From the NCBI GenBank assembly GCA_002311655.1, contig DBYZ01000018.1, forward strand, positions 14,638 through 69,311: a stretch of DNA of 54,674 nt, in the 5' to 3' direction. This document shows positions 43,834 to 51,554 of the stretch, piece by piece (the stretch's first letter is position 1; each line of letters starts with the position of its first letter). The translations under genes and the position numbers were made by a program. The stretch comes from Bacteroidales bacterium UBA1173 (GTDB lineage: Bacteria; Bacteroidota; Bacteroidia; Bacteroidales; F082). The notes under the pieces are model-generated. The model was given only the letters and a program-made list of their open reading frames with translations, did no database searches and had not been told where the DNA came from.

Positions 43834-44603
43834 CGTGTGGAGCGTCTCTGTCTTACCGCTTCAAACGTCACAATAGCCGTCGTCACGCTAACGTTCAAAG
43901 AGTCGGCAATGCCATTCATCGGGATTATGATGTTCTGATCGGCGGCGTCAACCCACTGCTGAGAAATGCCTGTCGCCTCAGTTCCCATCACAATGGCAGA
44001 GGCTTTTTTAAAGTCGGCATCCAGATAATCGATCGAAGCTTTCAGATATGTGCAATAAATTGTTATATTATTGTCTTTCAACCACTTGATACATTCTTCC
44101 GATGAGCATGCGAACAACGGTACAGAGAAAATGCATCCCACGCTGGCGCGGATTGCATTCGGGTTGTACAAGTCGGTTCTCGGGTCAGCAATGATGACTG
44201 CATCCACGCCTGCTGCATCAGCGGTACGCATCACAGCACCGAGGTTTCCTGGCTTCTCCACAGTCTCCAGAACTATGATGAGTGGGTTTTTCTTTGGCTT
44301 AAACTGTTGTAAATCAGCGTATTTCGGAATAGCTACAGCAAGAAGACCGTCGCTGCCTTCACGGTAGGCAATCTTCTCGAACACTTCCAACGAGACTTCC
44401 TCAACCGAGCGCGCCGTTATCGCTGCACCGTCTTTTGCAATATCTGGACACACAAACAACGTATCCACCTCAAAACCACAGGCGACGGCGCGCTCTATCT
44501 CACGGCGTCCCTCGATGAGGATGCGGTTCTGCTCACGGCGCTCCGATGCCTTCTCTAACTTAATGATATTCTTTATCTTAGGATTGGTTTTGCTCGTTAT
44601 CAT
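43815..44603 (-). CDS. SpoU/TrmH-family RNA 2'-O-methyltransferase
   Basis: A 262-residue SPOUT methyltransferase. An N-terminal substrate-binding domain (RRILIEGRREIERAVACGFEV type, here EGRREIERA) precedes the three SpoU motifs: GNLGAVMRTADAAGVDAVII near residue 115, IVMGTEATGIS near 212, and IPMNGIADSLNVSVTTAI near 230. It methylates ribose in rRNA or tRNA. The last residues (HFDRL) and the TAG stop are encoded by the right arm of the palindromic element. Its start overlaps the upstream transporter stop as ATGA. Confidence 0.93.
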   Translation of the reverse strand: MITSKTNPKIKNIIKLEKASERREQNRILIEGRREIERAVACGFEVDTLFVCPDIAKDGAAITARSVEEVSLEVFEKIAYREGSDGLLAVAIPKYADLQQFKPKKNPLIIVLETVEKPGNLGAVMRTADAAGVDAVIIADPRTDLYNPNAIRASVGCIFSVPLFACSSEECIKWLKDNNITIYCTYLKASIDYLDADFKKASAIVMGTEATGISQQWVDAADQNIIIPMNGIADSLNVSVTTAIVTFEAVRQRRSTRHFDRL

Positions 44604-45493
44604 GACTTAGCCTCCTTCTTTTTTAACTGTGAGAAAATCAAGCCGATGACGACCATCACAATACCCAAAATCTTGTTCGTCGACAGCATCTCAATACCTA
44701 AAATGAAACTGAAAATGCCAGTAAACACTGGGATGAGATTGCTGTAAACGTTGGCTCTCGACGCTCCGAGCTTGCTGAATGCGAACGCCCAAAGTGAATA
44801 TGCGACAGCGCTGCAAAGCGTTCCGAGGCATACCAAAGGAATGATGTATTCGCCAACGTTTCCGAAATTCGATGGCTCAAACTGCTCCATTATTATCGTC
44901 AGCGGAATGAAATAAATCATACCGACAATATTTTGCATCCAAGTGATAGTCAATGGCTTATAAAGTTTTGTCAGCTTTGCTAATGAGATGGAATAACCCA
45001 CCGCCACTACCACCGCGCTGAACAGGAAAATCACGCCTTTAGGTGATGCGACAAACTCAAGGTCTTTGTTGATGAGCATCACCATCACGCCAAGGAACGA
45101 CACGATGAGACCTATAATGTTCATCGGCGAGAGTCTTTCCTTCAAGAAAATTGACGCTGCTATAGGTGTCACCAAGGGAATCATAGCGATAATGGCAGAA
45201 CCGATGATGGGGGAGGTGTTTTTCAAGCCGTAACCCTCGAAGATGAAGTACAAAAACGGCTCGAACATCGCCGCCAAAGCGAACAAACCCAGATGTTTCC
45301 GCTCGACTTTCTCGTTTAATTTGAATATGAATAGTATCGCCGTGAAGAAAATGGTGGCGATAACCAACCGCAGGAAAATCGTCGCCGTGGGGTTCAGATT
45401 TCGGTACACCTGCGTCGACCAGATGAATGATAACCCCCAGATAATCATGGCGATAACGCCTGCAATGTGAACTATGTAATTCCTGTTTTTCAT
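44600..45493 (-). CDS. EamA/DMT-family transporter
   Basis: A 297-residue ten-helix membrane transporter with two EamA repeats: MIIWGLSFIWSTQVYRNLNPTATIFLRLVIATIFF in the first and VVVAVGYSISLAKLTKLYKPLTITWMQNIVGMIYF in the second, and the family's TSPIIGSAIIAMIPLVTPIAASIFLKE segment. These carry small metabolites; the substrate is unknown. The -7 box ends just before the ATG, so the transcript may begin at the start codon. The stop overlaps the methyltransferase gene start. Confidence 0.92.
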   Translation of the reverse strand: MKNRNYIVHIAGVIAMIIWGLSFIWSTQVYRNLNPTATIFLRLVIATIFFTAILFIFKLNEKVERKHLGLFALAAMFEPFLYFIFEGYGLKNTSPIIGSAIIAMIPLVTPIAASIFLKERLSPMNIIGLIVSFLGVMVMLINKDLEFVASPKGVIFLFSAVVVAVGYSISLAKLTKLYKPLTITWMQNIVGMIYFIPLTIIMEQFEPSNFGNVGEYIIPLVCLGTLCSAVAYSLWAFAFSKLGASRANVYSNLIPVFTGIFSFILGIEMLSTNKILGIVMVVIGLIFSQLKKKEAKS

Positions 45494-45497
45494 GACG

Positions 45498-45505
45498 CAA
45501 AAATA
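45498..45505 (-). promoter_or_regulatory. promoter -7 box of the EamA transporter
   Basis: The complement reads TATTTTTG and ends 4 bases before the ATG at 45493-45491. Transcription would start at about the start codon, suggesting a leaderless message. Confidence 0.6.
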
Positions 45506-45533
45506 GTCAAAATAATTGATTCTTTATTCAAAA

Positions 45534-45549
45534 TAATTTTGTAATTTTG
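45534..45549 (+). promoter_or_regulatory. tandem -7 boxes of the PHP-like gene
   Basis: TAATTTTG twice, head to tail (45534-45541 and 45542-45549). Both match TAnnTTTG. The second lies 18 bases before the ATG at 45568. Confidence 0.6.
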
Positions 45550-45567
45550 TAATTTAATAGTTTAAAA

Positions 45568-46791
45568 ATGAAGAAAATTCTGAAATATCTATTATATCTC
45601 ATAATCGCATTCGTGGGTTTCCTCATTGCGATGAACATTTTTGTGCCTGTTTATGTCTTTGACGAGCCGGTGCCTTTCCACGGTGATTATCTTCATAACC
45701 CTTATCAGGATATCGACTCAACCTATTGGAAATGCTGCAACTTCCATGGACATACACGTCAGTACGGCGGTATGACAAACGGTCGCAACAACGGCAATGC
45801 GGTTTACGACAGCATGTATCGTCTTTTCGGCTACGATCACGTCGGAATTTCCGATTATAATAAGGTGAACGGTTTCGAAGATGGCCGCGACCCTGGTTTC
45901 ATCCCAGGCTACGAGCATGGATACAACGTCTGGAAGACGCATCAGGTGTGCCTCGGAACAAAAAAAGTGCGCCGTATCGATTATTTTTTCTACCAGACGC
46001 TGAGTCATAAACAGCACATGCTCAATAGGTTAGGCGAGCAAAATAGAGTTGTGGCAGTGGCTCATCCGAGTTTCGTCGACGGCAGCTATAACGTTCGCGA
46101 CATGAAATATCTCAGCAACTATAAACTGTTGGAGGTTCTGAACGGTTTCGTCAACTCTCCTGAGCATTGGGATATGGCGCTTTCAAACGGTCATCTTGTA
46201 TATCTGATCGCCGATGATGACACTCATGATGTGTTGAAAGTCAATGATATAGCGATGAGAATCACTTATCTCAACGCCAAAGATAATGACGCAAACCAAC
46301 TTTACGATGCGCTTCTCTCGGGCAAGGCTGTCGGCATTCATTTTAAACTCGACAGGGAAGAAAAGATGGACGACAAAATCGCTCGTTTTAAACGCGACAT
46401 ACCTTATTTAAATAGTGCTAAACTGAATGGCAGTGCGTTCTCTGTAAATGTCACGAAACCAATAAAAAAGGTCGAGTTTATCGGACAGAATGGAGCTTTG
46501 CTGAAGGAAGAAAACCATAAAAAAGAACATGAGGTTTTCAATGCTTGTTATCAGATTCAGCCATCAGACCAATATGTGCGCACCGTCCTGACATTCTTCG
46601 ACGGCACCACGATGTGGCTTAACCCTGTCACACGTCATGAAAGCTCTATAATTGAAAAACAGCGCCTCGACCACATCTCTTATCTGTGGACCGCAGCACT
46701 CTGGACCATTTATATCGGAATCATTTTACTGATAATCAAAACCCTGCAAAAAATCAGGCCTTCGTGTTTCCGCAGGAAATATGCAGCCTGA
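45568..46791 (+). CDS. membrane-tethered PHP-like phosphoesterase
   Basis: A 407-residue protein with a transmembrane helix at each end (residues 5-25, LKYLLYLIIAFVGFLIAMNI; about 370-392, TAALWTIYIGIILLIIKTL). The domain between carries PHP-type metal ligands in order: NFHGHTRQYGG near residue 58, YDHVGISDYNK near 90, PGYEHGY near 113, VAVAHPSF near 165 and IADDDTHDV near 213. A C-terminal beta domain follows (SVNVTKPIKKVEFIGQNG). The known PHP activity is metal-dependent phosphoester hydrolysis; the substrate here is unknown. The right end of the gene is half of a large inverted repeat. Confidence 0.82.
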   Translation: MKKILKYLLYLIIAFVGFLIAMNIFVPVYVFDEPVPFHGDYLHNPYQDIDSTYWKCCNFHGHTRQYGGMTNGRNNGNAVYDSMYRLFGYDHVGISDYNKVNGFEDGRDPGFIPGYEHGYNVWKTHQVCLGTKKVRRIDYFFYQTLSHKQHMLNRLGEQNRVVAVAHPSFVDGSYNVRDMKYLSNYKLLEVLNGFVNSPEHWDMALSNGHLVYLIADDDTHDVLKVNDIAMRITYLNAKDNDANQLYDALLSGKAVGIHFKLDREEKMDDKIARFKRDIPYLNSAKLNGSAFSVNVTKPIKKVEFIGQNGALLKEENHKKEHEVFNACYQIQPSDQYVRTVLTFFDGTTMWLNPVTRHESSIIEKQRLDHISYLWTAALWTIYIGIILLIIKTLQKIRPSCFRRKYAA

Positions 46792-46810
46792 TTTTTGCAG
46801 GGTTTTGATT
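46734..46810. terminator. long inverted repeat over the PHP gene stop
   Basis: Left arm 46734-46759 (starts AATCAAAACCCTGC) and right arm 46786-46810 (ends GCAGGGTTTTGATT) are complementary except for one extra A in the left; the loop is 26 bases. The left arm is coding, and the TGA stop (46789-46791) is in the right arm. It ends one base before the convergent nadE stop, so it likely terminates both genes. Confidence 0.8.
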
Positions 46811-46811
46811 T

Positions 46812-47558
46812 CTACAAACTAAAATGCGGGATCGGCTCTAACTTGAACAGATTCTTCGCGTGTTTATCGTCAATCTTCGCCTTTATTGCCTCGTCTTCGC
46901 AAACGCCTGTTCTTATGTATTTATCTAAGGTGGCGTAGGTGAATCCTAAATTGTCTTCGTCGCTCTTTCCGCACAATCCGTCAGACGGCGTCTTTTCAAC
47001 CAGTTCAATCGGCAAACCGAGCTCTTTTCCGATGGCTTTCACTTCCTGCACTGTGAGCCCGCCGAGAGGGGAGAAGTCGCCGGCAGCGTCGCCGTAACGT
47101 GTCGAGTATCCGACCCAGTCTTCCGAGAGGTTGCAGGTGTTCGCTACACGACCGTTGCATGACTGCGAAATGGCATACAATGCTGTCATTCTCAATCTTG
47201 GCGGCATGTTGATAACTGTCTGATTAGCAACTTCTTTGTTGAGTGTTACTAATTGCTTTTTAACCTCTGCCATCAAAGCGTTGTAGGTCTCGCCAATGTT
47301 CACGCAGAAATATTTTATTCCAAGGTGGTTTATCAGTTTCATGCTGTCGGAGATGTCTTTCTGCACCCCGTTTGGCATCGTCACGCCGATGACACGGTCT
47401 TTGCCAAGCGCCTCAACGCATAATCCTGCCACTATGCTGCTGTCCTTGCCGCCAGAAATGCCGATAACAGCATTGCAACCTTTGCCATTAACTTCAAACC
47501 AGTCTCTAATCCATTGAACTACCTGGTTTTTAACTGTTTTTGCATCAAATTCTTTCAT
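46812..47558 (-). CDS. nadE: ammonia-dependent NAD+ synthase
   Basis: Converts nicotinate adenine dinucleotide to NAD with ATP and ammonia. The 248 residues fit the single-domain, ammonia-using class: no glutaminase half is present. The ATP-pyrophosphatase loop is GISGGKDSSIVAGLC near residue 36, with later conserved NLSEDWVGYSTRYGDAAGDFSPLGGL and KTPSDGLCGKSDEDNLGFTY. I chose the start at 47558 (MKEFDAKTV), one base after the yggS stop. The in-frame start at 47582 would overlap yggS by 23 bases. Confidence 0.94.
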   Translation of the reverse strand: MKEFDAKTVKNQVVQWIRDWFEVNGKGCNAVIGISGGKDSSIVAGLCVEALGKDRVIGVTMPNGVQKDISDSMKLINHLGIKYFCVNIGETYNALMAEVKKQLVTLNKEVANQTVINMPPRLRMTALYAISQSCNGRVANTCNLSEDWVGYSTRYGDAAGDFSPLGGLTVQEVKAIGKELGLPIELVEKTPSDGLCGKSDEDNLGFTYATLDKYIRTGVCEDEAIKAKIDDKHAKNLFKLEPIPHFSL

Positions 47559-47559
47559 A

Positions 47560-48228
47560 TTAATTATAATTTCTTTCTCCAAAAATCTTGCTTCCGACTC
47601 TCACCATGGTCGAGCCTTCTTCAATGGCAATTGGGTAATCATGCGACATTCCCATTGAAATCTCCTTAAACCATTCACAATCAGCGAAATACTTCGATTT
47701 CAAAGTCGTAAAAATCTCTTTCAGATGCTTGAATTCCTTGCGAACTTGCGCCATGTCCTCGGTGTTTGTCGCCATTCCCATCACGCCGCAGATGCGCACG
47801 TTTTTCATCGATTTATAGATGTCGGAATTCAATAATTCCTCGGCTTCATCCATATTCAGACCAAATTTGGTCTCCTCTTCCGCGATGTGGAACTGCAGCA
47901 GGCAGTCGACGACCCTGTCATGCTTTGCCGCCTCCTTGTTGACGGCTTGCAGCAGATTAAAGGTGTCGATAGAATGTATCAGCCGCACATATTGGACGAT
48001 GTATTTTATCTTGTTTGTCTGCAGATGCCCGATGAAATGCCAGTCGATGTCCTTGGGCAGAACCTCGTGTTTGTCGCGCATCTCCAGCGCATGGTTCTCA
48101 CCGAAAACACGTTGTCCGGCATCGTAAGCCTCCTGGAGGTCCTCCACTGGTTTCGTCTTCGACACCGCTACCAACAAAACTCCCGAAGGTATTGTTTTTC
48201 TTACTGTTTCCAAATTTTCCTTTACCAT
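47560..48228 (-). CDS. yggS: YggS-family pyridoxal-phosphate binding protein
   Basis: A 222-residue PLP-homeostasis protein with the alanine-racemase-like TIM barrel. The PLP lysine is in LLVAVSKTKPVEDL near residue 28. Conserved FGENHALEM, WHFIGHLQTNKIKYIV and SMGMSHDYPIAIEEGSTMVRVGSKIFG follow. It buffers PLP, and no enzyme activity is firmly known. The start at 48228 is used because the longer frame begins at 48249, within a few bases of the -7 box (48252-48259). It is followed by nadE one base away. Confidence 0.93.
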   Translation of the reverse strand: MVKENLETVRKTIPSGVLLVAVSKTKPVEDLQEAYDAGQRVFGENHALEMRDKHEVLPKDIDWHFIGHLQTNKIKYIVQYVRLIHSIDTFNLLQAVNKEAAKHDRVVDCLLQFHIAEEETKFGLNMDEAEELLNSDIYKSMKNVRICGVMGMATNTEDMAQVRKEFKHLKEIFTTLKSKYFADCEWFKEISMGMSHDYPIAIEEGSTMVRVGSKIFGERNYN

Positions 48229-48251
48229 GATGACAAAGTTTTTAAACAATG

Positions 48252-48259
48252 CAAAATTA
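48252..48259 (-). promoter_or_regulatory. promoter -7 box of yggS-nadE
   Basis: The complement reads TAATTTTG; it sits 24 bases before the yggS ATG. It shares a 67-base divergent region with the sulfatase promoter. Confidence 0.65.
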
Positions 48260-48272
48260 CAAAAAAAATTAC

Positions 48273-48280
48273 TATCTTTG
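48273..48280 (+). promoter_or_regulatory. promoter -7 box of the sulfatase-like gene
   Basis: TATCTTTG, 15 bases before the ATG at 48296, giving a leader of only about ten bases. This rules out the longer in-frame start at 48227. Confidence 0.7.
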
Positions 48281-48295
48281 CAAAAATTTAAATCT

Positions 48296-50164
48296 ATGAA
48301 AAAATACGTTGTTTATCTCGTTAAGATATTGATTTTCTTCATTGTACTATTCGCTTCGATGAGAATAGTCTTTATCGTGAACTACTGGCATCTTGTCAAT
48401 GTAGACATGGTCCCGTTTGTCGAGATTCTGAAAGGATTTTTCAAGGCGCTGCCGCTTGATATCGCAACAGCTTGCTATATCATGGCGCTGCCGGCTCTCG
48501 TGATGTTTGTGTTTACTTGTCTTAACAAAAACATCAGCTACCGTTGGATGCGTTGGTATTTTTATGTCATCATCGCTCTTTACATCCTCGCTGTCATGGG
48601 GGAGATTGGTATTTACGGGGAATGGGGTACTAAATTGAGCGCCAAAGCTTTAGCATATCTGGAGAACCCTTCCGAGGTGATAAATACGGCTTCAACACAA
48701 CAAACGGTGCTGCTTATCTCGCTTTGGGCATGCTTCACGCTGCTGTTTGGCTGGTGGTACGTCCGCTGGATCGAGCCGTCAAACGAGGTCAGACGCGAAA
48801 GGAAAACGGATTGGTTTATGTATCCTTCGGTATTCGTGCTGGTATTCGGTCTCATTTTCATTGGAATGCGCGGCGGTGTCGGCGAAATCCCGATTTCCAC
48901 AAGCTCGGGTTATTTCAGCAACTATAAGATTGTCAACATCATGACCGTCAACCCGGCTTACAATCTGATTGAAAACATCACCAACGACCGCAAAGTGAAA
49001 GACAACGCTCATTTCACCTATATGAATTTCGAGACGGCAGAAAAAATCACGAAAGAGACACATCAGGTGGAATGCGATTCGACAATAAACATCCTGAAGA
49101 CTGAGCGTCCTAACGTGTTGATAGTCTTGCTCGAAAGCTGGTCCGCCGATTTGATTGAGTCACTTGGCGGCGACCCGAGCATAACGCCGAATTTCCATGC
49201 ATTGGAGAAGGACGGATTGCTGTTTACCAATTTCTATGCCTCGGCAAACCGCTCACAACAAGCTATCGCCTCGATAATCGGCGGCCTGCCAGGACTTCCG
49301 GTGACGACAATCACCAACCATCAGGAAAAATATTACGCCATACCGTCAATTATCCAACGTCTTGATTCTCTTGGATATTACTCGAGTTTTTACTTCGGCG
49401 GCGAGCTGAATTACGGCAACATCCTATCGTATCTCAGATATAACGAGTTTAACAGAGTCATCGAAGGTAAAGACGTGAACGAGCGTTTCCATAAGGGAAA
49501 ACTGGGAATTCAGGATACCGACATGCTGCCGTGGGCTGCCAAGGACATCAACAGCCAGCCGGAGCCGTTCTTTACCACTATTTTCACGCTAAGCACGCAT
49601 TCTCCATACGATTATCCGAAGATTTTCGAGGAACTGGAATGGCCTCAGCTTGAAAAAGTGTTTGTGAACTCAGCGAAATACACCGATATCGCTTTAAAAC
49701 TCTTCATGGACAGGGCAAAACAGCAGCCGTGGTACGACAATACGCTGTTTCTCTTCATGGCCGACCACAGTCATCCGTCGTATAAGAATTATCCGCTGGA
49801 ATCCTTTGAATATCATAAGATTCCGTTGCTGATTTATGGCGAGCCGCTGCAAGATTCGCTGCGCGGAACCACTTTCGACAAGATTTGCGGAAACACCGAT
49901 ATCCCGGCGACGATTTTGGCCCAACTGGGTGCAAAACACGATGAGTTCATCTGGAGCAAAGACGTATTCAATACATGCTATAAGCCATTCGCTTTCTTTG
50001 AGTTATATAGCGGTCTGGGCTGGAAAACCAATGAGGGCGAGTTTGTCATCACAACGAATGAAAGGGTCTTGAAAAACACCTTCCCGGAAGAGCAGTCCGA
50101 CAGCCTCACACGTCAGGGAAAGGCTTATATGCAATATCATTTCGATTTGTTTAACAGATATTAA
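48296..50164 (+). CDS. LTA-synthase-family sulfatase-like membrane enzyme
   Basis: A 622-residue protein with five N-terminal transmembrane helices (about 1-28, 60-85, 90-115, 145-165, 180-200) and a periplasmic alkaline-phosphatase/sulfatase-fold domain from about 270. Metal and active-site elements are VLLESWSADLIE, then FYASANRSQQAIASIIGG, where Ser takes the place of the usual catalytic Thr, and FMADHSHPSYKNYP near 480. The family transfers phospho-alcohol head groups to lipids or glycans; in this Gram-negative phylum the acceptor is unknown. The start is fixed by the -7 box. Confidence 0.9.
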   Translation: MKKYVVYLVKILIFFIVLFASMRIVFIVNYWHLVNVDMVPFVEILKGFFKALPLDIATACYIMALPALVMFVFTCLNKNISYRWMRWYFYVIIALYILAVMGEIGIYGEWGTKLSAKALAYLENPSEVINTASTQQTVLLISLWACFTLLFGWWYVRWIEPSNEVRRERKTDWFMYPSVFVLVFGLIFIGMRGGVGEIPISTSSGYFSNYKIVNIMTVNPAYNLIENITNDRKVKDNAHFTYMNFETAEKITKETHQVECDSTINILKTERPNVLIVLLESWSADLIESLGGDPSITPNFHALEKDGLLFTNFYASANRSQQAIASIIGGLPGLPVTTITNHQEKYYAIPSIIQRLDSLGYYSSFYFGGELNYGNILSYLRYNEFNRVIEGKDVNERFHKGKLGIQDTDMLPWAAKDINSQPEPFFTTIFTLSTHSPYDYPKIFEELEWPQLEKVFVNSAKYTDIALKLFMDRAKQQPWYDNTLFLFMADHSHPSYKNYPLESFEYHKIPLLIYGEPLQDSLRGTTFDKICGNTDIPATILAQLGAKHDEFIWSKDVFNTCYKPFAFFELYSGLGWKTNEGEFVITTNERVLKNTFPEEQSDSLTRQGKAYMQYHFDLFNRY

Positions 50165-50173
50165 AATATTTTG

Positions 50174-50181
50174 TATTTTTG
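50174..50181 (+). promoter_or_regulatory. promoter -7 box of ffh-folD-ompA-like operon
   Basis: TATTTTTG, ten bases after the sulfatase stop and 28 bases before the ffh ATG. Confidence 0.65.
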
Positions 50182-50209
50182 CAGTTTAAAATAAGGAAAA
50201 AATAAGGAT

Positions 50210-51544
50210 ATGTTTGAAGGATTAACCGAGAAACTGGAACGTTCGTTCAAGGTACTTAAAGGACAAGGATATATCACGGAAATCAACGTGGCTGAGACTT
50301 TGAAAGAGGTCCGCAAGGCGTTGCTTGACGCGGATGTCAGCTATAAGATTGCTAAAGATGTCACTAACGAAATAAAGGAGAAAGCCCTTGGCCAGAAGAT
50401 TCTGACTGCAGTGTCGCCAAGCCAATTGATGGTGAAGATTGTGCATGATGAGTTGGCAGAACTCATGGGGGGCGAACATTCAGAGATTAACATCAAAGGT
50501 AATCCGGCAGTGGTTCTCATCGCGGGTCTCCAAGGTTCCGGTAAGACCACTTTCTCGGCTAAACTCGCCAATTTCCTGAAAAACAAGAAGGGTAAGACTG
50601 TGATGTTGGTGGCTGGCGACGTGTATCGTCCTGCCGCTATCGACCAGTTGAAGGTCCTCGGCGAACAGGTGGGAGTGGAGGTATATTCTGAAGAAGGTAA
50701 CAAAAACCCTGTTCAGATTGCTGAAAACGCCATAGCAAAGGCTAAAAAAGACGGTAAAAACGTGGTTATCATCGATACCGCAGGCCGTCTCGCTGTCGAC
50801 GAGGAGATGATGAACGAGATAGCGAAGATCAAAGAGACAGTGAAGCCGCAGGAGACCTTGTTTGTGGTTGATTCCATGACAGGTCAGGATGCTGTGAACA
50901 CTGCCAAGGCCTTCAACGACCGCCTCGACTTCGACGGCGTGGTGCTCACCAAACTCGACGGTGACACACGCGGTGGTGCCGCATTGACAATCCGCACAGT
51001 CGTCGAGAAACCTATCAAATTCGTGGGTCTCGGCGAGAAAATGGACGCTCTCGACATCTTCTACCCTAAACGTATGGCTGACCGTATCCTCGGCATGGGC
51101 GATATCGTGTCACTCGTGGAACGCGCACAGGAGCAGTTCGATGCCGAAGAAGCAGCCAAATTGAAGAAAAAACTCGCAAAGAACGAATTCAACTATAACG
51201 ATTTCCTCAAGCAGATTCAGCAAATCAAGAAGATGGGAAGCATCAAGGACCTCGCCAAGATGATTCCAGGCATGAATAAAATCAACGATGAGGATATCGA
51301 CGACGACGCCTTCAAGAGCATCGAGGCTATCATCGGCTCCATGACACCGGAGGAACGCGAGAATCCGAAAATCATGAACGGAAGCCGTAAACGCAGAATA
51401 GCTCTCGGCTCTGGTAACAGCATTGAAGAGGTGAACCGACTCATCAAACAGTTCGACGAGACCTCGAAGATGATGCGAATGATGACAACAGGCGGCGCAA
51501 AGAAAATGATGCAGATGATGCAACAAGCAAAACGAAGAAAATAA
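50210..51544 (+). CDS. ffh: signal recognition particle protein Ffh
   Basis: GTPase of the signal recognition particle, 444 residues. The N domain precedes the G domain, whose motifs are GLQGSGKTTFSAKLA near residue 106, DTAGRL near 187, TKLDGDTRGGAAL near 245 and a GLGEKMDAL closing motif. The M domain (about 295-444) binds 4.5S RNA through SRKRRIALGSGNSIEEVNRLIKQF and has a methionine-rich tail. It begins an operon with folD (10 bases) and an OmpA-family gene. The 4.5S RNA gene itself is not seen here. Confidence 0.98.
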   Translation: MFEGLTEKLERSFKVLKGQGYITEINVAETLKEVRKALLDADVSYKIAKDVTNEIKEKALGQKILTAVSPSQLMVKIVHDELAELMGGEHSEINIKGNPAVVLIAGLQGSGKTTFSAKLANFLKNKKGKTVMLVAGDVYRPAAIDQLKVLGEQVGVEVYSEEGNKNPVQIAENAIAKAKKDGKNVVIIDTAGRLAVDEEMMNEIAKIKETVKPQETLFVVDSMTGQDAVNTAKAFNDRLDFDGVVLTKLDGDTRGGAALTIRTVVEKPIKFVGLGEKMDALDIFYPKRMADRILGMGDIVSLVERAQEQFDAEEAAKLKKKLAKNEFNYNDFLKQIQQIKKMGSIKDLAKMIPGMNKINDEDIDDDAFKSIEAIIGSMTPEERENPKIMNGSRKRRIALGSGNSIEEVNRLIKQFDETSKMMRMMTTGGAKKMMQMMQQAKRRK

Positions 51545-51554
51545 ATTATAGACA

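Noticed and set aside
47559..47582. Longer N-terminus for NadE starting at 47582
   Set aside because: It would overlap yggS by 23 bases; the ATG at 47558 is one base after the yggS stop and matches the usual start of the protein.
48227..48295. Longer N-terminus for the sulfatase-like protein starting at 48227
   Set aside because: The extension overlaps the yggS start and both promoters; the membrane helix begins at the ATG at 48296.
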